Shown: positions 4,713-10,343 of the stretch, one piece after another | Layout of the letters: every line of letters begins with the position of its first letter | Numbering within the stretch: the first letter of the stretch is position 1 | NCBI GenBank assembly: GCA_016844545.1 | Contig: JAENJC010000023.1 | Location: 1-10,343 of the forward strand | Direction of reading: 5' to 3' | Source: Deltaproteobacteria bacterium | Lineage (GTDB): Bacteria > Desulfobacterota > JAENJC01 | Length of the DNA stretch: 10,343 nt | Notes under the pieces: model-generated | Told to the model about the DNA's origin: nothing | Seen by the model: the letters and a program-made list of their open reading frames with translations, nothing else | Database searches by the model: none | Made by a program: the position numbers and the translations under genes

Positions 4713-7700
4713 TTACCTTTGTGAAGATTGAGAGCTTTTTTCGTGATAATCCCCTGCCTGGTGCATAAAGGCCTCTAATCTGGTGTGGGTGTTGGTCTCT
4801 TTTAATCCCTCGTAAGGTATAGTGAGTGACGGGATGTCCCCATTTTCCTTCTGGAACCTCTTCAGAGTTGCAGCAACAATGGTGCCTGGCATGCAGTTAA
4901 ACGGCATTACGTTTATTATACCTGCGGCCCCCTTTCTGGCAAAGTCTACTGCCTTCCCTATGCTGAGGACTGCCTCCCCGCCAAAGCTCGAATCGATATA
5001 AGGGGACGCGTTTTTAAGTATCTGCGAGATGGAGGGTTCGTCATTCTCCCCGATCTTAAACTGATCCCATCTCTGGAATGCCTCTGTGACTGCAACCGTC
5101 ACATATCCCTTATAGTCCCGCTTTAGAAGGTTCTCTCTCCTGTTCCAGTGGTTAAGATAAAGAAACCACTCCCCGAAAGGAGGAAGCCAGACCTGCCCGC
5201 CCAGGGACTCTATCTTTCTAACTATATTCTCGTTGCTGAAAGGATTGTGCCTTACGTATATTTCGCCTATTACTCCTACAACAGGCCTCCTGTCACTACA
5301 CTTCAATATCCCGTCAAACGCCTTGCCCGCCCCCAACACCGTCTCCTTTACATTAGACCTTCTCCTTATGTCGTTACATATCCTTTCAAGATAAATATTA
5401 TAGACCTCATCTGCATCCCCTTTCACTTTTTCAAATGGTCTGACCTTCCTCAGTCTCTTCTCGATGATGTCCACGGCCAATATCCCGTTCCAGGCAAGGC
5501 GTGTAAAGGCGCTGTCGAGGCCCAAGCCTGAATATATATCGTTTTCCTGATCCGGGGCATATATCGGGACATCCTCGTATCCGAGCCTGTCCAGGATGAT
5601 CCTCTGGAGGCGCCAGTACTGACCGAACCTGCAAGGACCTGTGGTTGTAGGCATAAGGAATGATATATCGTTCTTATCCCTTTTGTTTAAGGCCTTAAGC
5701 ATCTCTCCTGTTGTCAATACATAGGGATAGCACTCCCTCCCTGTAGAGTGTTTTTTCCCGAGTTCAAGAGATTCGAGGTCGTGCATGGGAAGAACCTCCG
5801 ACTCTACCCCGAACGCCTGAAGGGCTGAAGACAGAGCATGGATATGGTCCGCCATGGGTGGAAGCAACACCTTCCTTCTTTTAATCTCATCACTCTTTAC
5901 CTTCCGCCTCTCCGCCCTTTTCCCCTCGGCTATCCTGACATTCCTCAGGCTTTCTATAAATGCCTCACATCTTGTCACTGCGCCGGCATCCGCGCTGTGC
6001 TCGTCTATCTCTATCTGGAGGAAAGGCTTTCCTTTCATCTCTTCTCCAAAATAGTGGGATATGAATGAGTCAGGACCGCATCCAAAATTTGTTAGATATA
6101 CGGCGAACAGCCTGTCATGGTTCCTTATAACCCTTGCAGATGAAAGGATCTTTTTGCCGCAATTCCAGTACATGTCCCCCCAGAGGTCTGAGATATCTAC
6201 GTCCTTTAATGGAAGCATGTCCATGGGGATTGGAATAACCCCTCCCTCCCTTATCCTTGTGGGAAGATCCATGTTAAGTTTTGGGTCGCAGGTGTTGTAG
6301 GGTCTTCCAATAATAACTATGCCCTTTTCGCTCACGTCCATTCCGTCAAGGAGCTCTTTCCCCCTCTTCCTCAATGCCTGATAAAATGATTCCTGTGCAG
6401 ATGTCCCTGCCTTTAATGCAGACCTTATATCCCCTTTTATCCCCGCCTCTCTTGCCATCCCAAGAAGGGCCTTTTCTATCCCGCTTTTGCCAAAGGAATG
6501 TCGTATGACAGGCGTCAGCAATTTCACCTTTATGTCTATGGCAGAGCTGATGGTGTAGGGGATAGCCTGGATGTAAGGGCAGTAGCAGTTTCCTGACCCT
6601 CCCTCAGAATGGTCAACTATGGATGGCAGGAATATGTAGTCCACCCCTTTTTGAATAAGGTCTATAACATGGCCGTGAGCTACCTTTACAGGGAAGCAGG
6701 TTTCTGCAACTATGGCCTCCATCCCTTTCTGCAGGGTTTCTTTCCCAATCTCTGAAAGAACCACTCTCATCCCCAGGCTCGTGAAGAAATCTCTCCAGAA
6801 AGGCAGGGCCTCATGGAAAGGGAGGGCCATTGGTATCCCAACCGTAGGTGCATCAACCGGCAGATTTACATCTCCCGGATTTAGTAAAATCTTTCTCCTC
6901 TCTTCGAACAGGTCAGGCAGTTTCAATTCGGCCTTCTTTTTCCTCTCATACTTTCCGCACCTTCCTCCAAAAAATACAACCCCTCCATCGGTCTTGAGCT
7001 TTTTGACATCGCACCTGTTGGAGCAGTCCATACATGTAAACCCATCCAACTTCCCGCTTTCAGAGTTAACCTCAAAGCCCTTGAAACTGGAAGATTCAAT
7101 GCCTCCCCTCATTGCGAGAAGGGCCGCACCTATTGCCCCTGTTACATCGTGGTCGTCCGGGACAATGACCTCCTTTCCAATGACCTTCTCGAATGCAGCT
7201 ACAACTCCCTGGTTTGCAGCAACCCCGCCCAGAAAGAGGATCTTTTCCCCCATCGCTTTCCCATGAGCAACCTTGTTTAAATAGTTGTGTACTATGGAGT
7301 ATGAGAGGCCTGCCACCAGCTCGTCCTTTCCTACCCCTTTCTGTTGGTGATGGACAAGGTCCGATTCCATGAATACTGTGCACTTTTCCCCTAATTGGGC
7401 CGGGTTTGTAGACTCAAGTGCAAGCCTCCCGAAGTCCTCCTTTATGGAGAGGCCAAGTCGTTCTGCCTGTTCCTCAAGGAAGGAGCCTGTCCCTGCGGCG
7501 CAAGCCTTGTTCATAAGAAAATCGACCACTGCCCCGTTCCTTATTTTTATATACTTGGCGTCCTGGCCCCCTATTTCTATAACGGTGTCCACGTCAGGTT
7601 CCATGAAGGAAGCAGCGGCGGCCTGGGCAGTTATCTCGTCTTTTATCAGGTCTGCCCCTACAATCTCCCCTATCATATACCTTCCAGATCCTGTGATACC

Positions 7701-8810
7701 TACCCCTGCAATTATTGCTCCTTCTACTTCTCCTCCAATCTCACTGAGTCCCTGGCTTACCGTAAGAAGGGGTTTCCCTGATGTAAAGAGATATCTCCTT
7801 GCTGCCACTTTCCCTTCCTCCGTCAGGGCGACTATGTTTGTGCTGATAGAGCCTATATCAAGGCCCAGATATAATTTGCTCCCCCTTACGTCTAAGTTTT
7901 TCCTATCCTTCTTCTCCCTTATTCTGGTCGAGAGGGGGGGTAACCCCTTTCCATCCTCTTTTCGGGTTAAGATATACCCCTCCAGTTTATCTAATACAAG
8001 GTCGCCTGACGAATTTCTCATGGCATGTAGTGCTGCGCCTATGGCCCCCATGACGTTGTAATGTTCAGGGATAAAAATATCCTCTTCCCTGCATCCCAGG
8101 ACATCCCTGAATGCCTTTCTCATACCGGAGTTTGCTGCCACACCTCCCTGGAATGCCAAAGGAGTCCCGAATTCCCTCCCCTTACCGATTGTGGCCTTGA
8201 AATTCCTTGCAAGGGCCATGCAAAGCCCTCCCACTATGTCATATTCAGGTGTCCCAATCTGCTGGAGATGGACCATATCGCTTTTTGCAAAAACGCTGCA
8301 CCTTCCTGCAATCCTCGGCGGATTGACGGATTTAAGGGCAAGGGAGCTGAATTCCTCTATGGACAGACCCAGTCGTCCGGCCTGCTGGTCAAGAAATGCG
8401 CCTGTTCCTGCGGCGCACACGGTATTCATGGAAAAGTCCTTGATCCTTCCCTTTCCATCATCATGCTCAAGGATTATCAGCTTGGAATCTTGTCCACCTA
8501 TCTCTATAACTGTTCTTGTCTCTGGATGAAAAGAAAGGACTGCACTCCCGTGGGCCACTATCTCGTTTGTGAAAGGCGAGTCGATAAGTGTAGATATGAG
8601 TTTCCCTGCTGAACCTGTTACACATGCTCCGCTGAAGCCGGTAGGGAACTTAGACCTGGCGTCCTTCAGCATCCCAAGGGAAACTGACAGTGGTTCGCCT
8701 TTTGTCCTTGAGTACTCTTTGTAGAGGATATTCCTCTCATGGTCCAGTACAGCGACCTTCGCAGATACTGAGCCAACATCAATGCCTATATAAAGACCTT
8801 TTTTTTTCAT
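4713..8810 (-). CDS. Giant acyl-CoA dehydratase activase fusion (two BadF/BcrA-type ATPase domains plus dehydratase-like half)
   Basis: A 1365-residue cytoplasmic protein. Residues 5-265 and 313-568 are two tandem ASKHA ATPase domains of the HgdC/BadF type. Each has a phosphate loop (IGIDVGSVSAK; LGLDIGSISTN), IGGQDSK/IGGQDAK, CAAGTG (C132; C437) and a second cysteine (C171 in GRCSVFAKSD; C477 in EKCTVFMESD). In HgdC homodimers such cysteine pairs hold one shared [4Fe-4S] cluster. A four-Cys motif follows (C593, C596, C600, C618). Next comes a DUF2229-like region from about 655 (VGIPMALPFHEALPFWRDFF) and a C-terminal half resembling the HgdB side of 2-hydroxyacyl-CoA dehydratases: ETCFPVK (C705), GNCYCPY (C742, C744), NFGCGPDSF (C911), GRECYPY (C1027), TTGPCRFGQYW (C1060) and FNCMPGT (C1306). 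Relatives couple ATP hydrolysis to low-potential electron transfer; the substrate of these long fusions is, to my knowledge, unknown. The ferredoxin gene just upstream is a likely partner. The ATG at 8810 runs straight into nine A; AGGAG lies 11 bases upstream. Confidence 0.9.
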   Translation of the reverse strand: MKKKGLYIGIDVGSVSAKVAVLDHERNILYKEYSRTKGEPLSVSLGMLKDARSKFPTGFSGACVTGSAGKLISTLIDSPFTNEIVAHGSAVLSFHPETRTVIEIGGQDSKLIILEHDDGKGRIKDFSMNTVCAAGTGAFLDQQAGRLGLSIEEFSSLALKSVNPPRIAGRCSVFAKSDMVHLQQIGTPEYDIVGGLCMALARNFKATIGKGREFGTPLAFQGGVAANSGMRKAFRDVLGCREEDIFIPEHYNVMGAIGAALHAMRNSSGDLVLDKLEGYILTRKEDGKGLPPLSTRIREKKDRKNLDVRGSKLYLGLDIGSISTNIVALTEEGKVAARRYLFTSGKPLLTVSQGLSEIGGEVEGAIIAGVGITGSGRYMIGEIVGADLIKDEITAQAAAASFMEPDVDTVIEIGGQDAKYIKIRNGAVVDFLMNKACAAGTGSFLEEQAERLGLSIKEDFGRLALESTNPAQLGEKCTVFMESDLVHHQQKGVGKDELVAGLSYSIVHNYLNKVAHGKAMGEKILFLGGVAANQGVVAAFEKVIGKEVIVPDDHDVTGAIGAALLAMRGGIESSSFKGFEVNSESGKLDGFTCMDCSNRCDVKKLKTDGGVVFFGGRCGKYERKKKAELKLPDLFEERRKILLNPGDVNLPVDAPTVGIPMALPFHEALPFWRDFFTSLGMRVVLSEIGKETLQKGMEAIVAETCFPVKVAHGHVIDLIQKGVDYIFLPSIVDHSEGGSGNCYCPYIQAIPYTISSAIDIKVKLLTPVIRHSFGKSGIEKALLGMAREAGIKGDIRSALKAGTSAQESFYQALRKRGKELLDGMDVSEKGIVIIGRPYNTCDPKLNMDLPTRIREGGVIPIPMDMLPLKDVDISDLWGDMYWNCGKKILSSARVIRNHDRLFAVYLTNFGCGPDSFISHYFGEEMKGKPFLQIEIDEHSADAGAVTRCEAFIESLRNVRIAEGKRAERRKVKSDEIKRRKVLLPPMADHIHALSSALQAFGVESEVLPMHDLESLELGKKHSTGRECYPYVLTTGEMLKALNKRDKNDISFLMPTTTGPCRFGQYWRLQRIILDRLGYEDVPIYAPDQENDIYSGLGLDSAFTRLAWNGILAVDIIEKRLRKVRPFEKVKGDADEVYNIYLERICNDIRRRSNVKETVLGAGKAFDGILKCSDRRPVVGVIGEIYVRHNPFSNENIVRKIESLGGQVWLPPFGEWFLYLNHWNRRENLLKRDYKGYVTVAVTEAFQRWDQFKIGENDEPSISQILKNASPYIDSSFGGEAVLSIGKAVDFARKGAAGIINVMPFNCMPGTIVAATLKRFQKENGDIPSLTIPYEGLKETNTHTRLEAFMHQAGDYHEKSSQSSQR

Positions 8811-8835
8811 AAAAAATTTGTCTCCTGTTCATGAA

Positions 8836-8864
8836 AAATTAGCAGGTAAGAAGGGGATTGTCAA
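8836..8864 (-). promoter_or_regulatory. Probable promoter of the activase gene
   Basis: A perfect -35 TTGACA (8859-8864, minus strand) is followed after 17 bases by TAATTT (8836-8841), a poor -10 helped by TGC directly before it (extended -10). Transcription would start near 8829, leaving a leader of about 20 bases with AGGAG (8822-8826) near its beginning. The activase can therefore be transcribed apart from the ferredoxin gene. Confidence 0.45.
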
Positions 8865-8911
8865 GGTATGGTGATAACCTAAGGTGCTTCAACGTTAAGT
8901 CTATTCACTAC

Positions 8912-8938
8912 TCCTGTCAGAAATATATTTTAATAAAA
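8912..8938. repeat. 27-bp direct repeat, copy 2 (upstream of the activase)
   Basis: Identical over 27 bp and in the same orientation to 4615-4641, again followed by TTGACC a few bases on. It lies between the ferredoxin stop and the activase promoter, 47 bases upstream of that promoter's -35 box. It is the only other copy I can find in the window. Confidence 0.85.
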
Positions 8939-8983
8939 TTCTTTGACCTTGAAGCTCTTCACAGAGGAGAAGGAAAGAGACCT

Positions 8984-10048
8984 TTATAAGCTTGACCATC
9001 CGAGCTTCTTTTCCCTCTGGGAGCAGTCGTGGCACAATCCCTCACTGTTCAGCAGAGGGGCCTCGCAACATTCGCATTTACCAGCCAGTAAGCGGATCAA
9101 GGCTTTTTTTTCATATACAGGCGCGGTCATCGGTAGGGAAGTAACAGCTCCTTCAGGGCATACAATCTCGCAGAGTCTGCATCCTATACACCTCATGGAC
9201 TCAAAATCTATTCCGGCCTCGGAATCATTCCTATCGTAATAAAGTGAGAGGGCCCCGGTTGGACAAAAGGTGACGCATCTCCATAGGTCATTGCATCCGT
9301 TGCACCGGCTGCCCATCTCTTTGTCATAAAAGGGTAACGGTACATCGCAGTCGACCTCTCTATGATACTTTCCCAATTCGCCAACAAGCCTTAGAAAATC
9401 TTTTCTCTTCTCAGGGACCGAGCCGCGGCTCCATCTCTCCGGCTCCATTGCTTCGTCATTTACAGTCATGAGCCTTTTCAGTGTGGACCCCAGCTCTCTG
9501 AAAACCTCCCTTCTCGTATATCCCTTTCCGTCAACTCCGTTCGTCATTTCAAGATTGATGATGCGGCCTCTCTCCCTTCTTCCAAAGACCGCCATGATGC
9601 CGTTCGCGGTTTTCAGACTCCGCAGGGCGACATCTCCGCCCCGGCTCTTTTCACAATTGTTACAGGGGCCTGAGATGAGTTCCAGATCGTTATTTGCCTT
9701 GGACATAAGGCCTGCAAGGATGGTGTAGTCGAGCATCCCGAGACATGACACATCCTTGCCCTCTACCTGTACCATTGAGCATCGGATGCGAACCGGCCTC
9801 CCCTCAGAGATTCCGCTTTCAATGTCTTGTTTGTATCCGGCATTAAGGCTTAGGGCGTCAGTAGGGCAGATGCTTGTACATATTCCGCACCCATCGCATC
9901 TATCTGGATTTAGCTTGAGGGGTTGAAGCTCTATGGCTCCCTTGGGGCATGCATCCGTGCACGGGTGGTGTGGGTACTCCTTGAACAGGGAGTGAAGGCA
10001 TGCCCCCGGCTGGATATCCAAGAATGGATTGTCTTTAGGGTATAACAT
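8984..10048 (-). CDS. Multi-[4Fe-4S] ferredoxin-type electron-transfer protein
   Basis: A 354-residue soluble protein with no membrane segment or signal peptide. It has two ferredoxin-like halves. In the first, CDGCGICTSICP (51-62) is a classic cluster motif, preceded by a degenerate one with C17, C30 and C34. In the second, CNGCNDLWRCVTFCP (249-263) is a variant with a longer loop and CIGCRLCEIVCP (287-298) is classic. The middle carries C90, C102 and GPCNNC (C129, C132). The C-terminus has a zinc-ribbon-like set (C325, C328, C339, C342). The start is the ATG at 10048: AGGA lies six bases upstream and overlaps the stop of the chaperone gene. An earlier start at 10183 would overlap the chaperone frame by 127 bp and adds residues with no family likeness. 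Position suggests electron transfer for a molybdoenzyme, for the downstream activase, or for both. Exact family not recognised. Confidence 0.87.
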   Translation of the reverse strand: MLYPKDNPFLDIQPGACLHSLFKEYPHHPCTDACPKGAIELQPLKLNPDRCDGCGICTSICPTDALSLNAGYKQDIESGISEGRPVRIRCSMVQVEGKDVSCLGMLDYTILAGLMSKANNDLELISGPCNNCEKSRGGDVALRSLKTANGIMAVFGRRERGRIINLEMTNGVDGKGYTRREVFRELGSTLKRLMTVNDEAMEPERWSRGSVPEKRKDFLRLVGELGKYHREVDCDVPLPFYDKEMGSRCNGCNDLWRCVTFCPTGALSLYYDRNDSEAGIDFESMRCIGCRLCEIVCPEGAVTSLPMTAPVYEKKALIRLLAGKCECCEAPLLNSEGLCHDCSQREKKLGWSSL

Positions 10049-10054
10049 GGACTT

Positions 10055-10058
10055 TCCT
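10055..10058 (-). promoter_or_regulatory. Ribosome binding site that decides the ferredoxin start
   Basis: AGGA on the minus strand overlaps the TAG stop of the upstream chaperone frame and lies six bases before the ATG at 10048. The overlap suggests translational coupling and supports the shorter ferredoxin start. Confidence 0.6.
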
Positions 10059-10343
10059 ATGCGGATGCGGAGGCGAGGTATTCCGTCTCTGAATCCAGAA
10101 ATTCCCTGGCAAAGGATGAAATCTCCCTGTAAAACGGATGCAATGCAGCTGCCTCCACGTTGCTCAGAAAAGGCCTGTACCATCTGCCGATGTGGGATTT
10201 CAGAAAACCCCTCTGAAGCTCCTTTTCAGGCCCGGCGGTATGTTCATCATTACCCTCAAGAGCGGCAGCCTCCCTTTCGCACAGATGTCCCATGAATTCG
10301 AGTTCTATGGCAAAATGATCCGGGAGCAAAGATATCCCCTCAG
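10057..10343 (-). CDS. TorD/DmsD-family molybdoenzyme chaperone, C-terminal part (cut by right edge)
   Basis: The last 94 or so codons of a gene entering from the right edge, ending with TAG at 10057-10059. The segment EGISLLPDHFAIELEFMGHL (first codon 10339-10341) matches the conserved Pro-Asp-His...Glu-Leu-Glu-Phe-Met signature of the TorD/DmsD/NarJ family. It is followed by helices typical of the C-terminal half (LQRGFLKSHIGRWYRPFLSN and HPFYREISSFAREFL). These chaperones bind the twin-arginine signal or N-terminus of a DMSO-reductase-family apoenzyme and help insert its molybdenum cofactor in the cytoplasm. Its client probably lies just outside the window. The frame is open to the edge, so the TTG at 10329 need not be the true start. 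The ferredoxin start follows within nine bases, indicating one operon. Confidence 0.8.
   Translation of the reverse strand, partial: EGISLLPDHFAIELEFMGHLCEREAAALEGNDEHTAGPEKELQRGFLKSHIGRWYRPFLSNVEAAALHPFYREISSFAREFLDSETEYLASASA

Noticed and set aside
7369..8061. 230-residue plus-strand open frame, and similar ones across 5148-8612
   Set aside because: All are antisense to the activase gene, whose motifs are intact along its length; these are by-products of its codon use.
10049..10183. Longer ferredoxin start at 10183
   Set aside because: It would overlap the chaperone reading frame by 127 bp, and the extra residues look like an out-of-frame reading of that gene. The ATG at 10048 has a good ribosome binding site.
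1..10343. CRISPR array, tRNA or rRNA
   Set aside because: No regularly spaced repeat series and no tRNA- or rRNA-like segment were seen; the 27-bp repeat has only two copies 4.3 kb apart.

Overview
The window looks like chromosome from an anaerobic bacterium. Base composition is moderate. It holds a molybdenum-cofactor gene pair, a TorD-type chaperone, a multi-cluster ferredoxin and a giant ATP-dependent activase of the 2-hydroxyacyl-CoA dehydratase/benzoyl-CoA reductase activator type. That mix, together with short dispersed intergenic repeats, fits Nitrospirota or Desulfobacterota-like anaerobes. This placement is an inference from gene content, and I cannot name a genus.

Layout, left to right. 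Every protein gene lies on the minus strand except one. (1) 1-219 is the 5' end of coaE (dephospho-CoA kinase), running off the left edge, with its own promoter at 248-276. (2) 408-731 (+) is a lone HicB-type antitoxin, divergent from coaE, with a 22-bp palindrome over its promoter and no HicA toxin next to it. (3) 732-1183 is a gene-poor stretch with possible mobile-element relics. (4) 1184-1960 is pgeF. (5) 1961-2259 is packed with fold-back repeats. (6) 2260-3219 is an RluD-family pseudouridine synthase. (7) 3303-3920 is mobA and 3901-4572 is mobB; the two overlap by 20 bp. (8) 4713-8810 is a 1365-residue fusion of two activator ATPase domains, a four-Cys motif and a dehydratase-like C-terminal half. 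(9) 8984-10048 is a multi-[4Fe-4S] ferredoxin. (10) 10057-10343 is the 3' end of a TorD/DmsD-family chaperone gene, running off the right edge.

How the genes fit together. Transcription runs right to left. The TorD-like chaperone and ferredoxin look like the tail of an operon for a molybdenum/tungsten oxidoreductase whose catalytic gene probably lies beyond the right edge. MobA and MobB make the guanine dinucleotide form of the cofactor such an enzyme uses. The activase sits between these two molybdenum-related groups. Two copies of an exact 27-bp direct repeat (4615-4641 and 8912-8938) bracket it, one upstream of mobB and one upstream of the activase. They could be a shared regulatory site or the scars of a cassette insertion. 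The activase family uses ATP to push electrons to very low potential, and the adjacent ferredoxin is a natural candidate donor. This repeat-bracketed unit is the part of the window most worth a closer look. The coaE, pgeF, rluD and mobAB parts are ordinary housekeeping genes.
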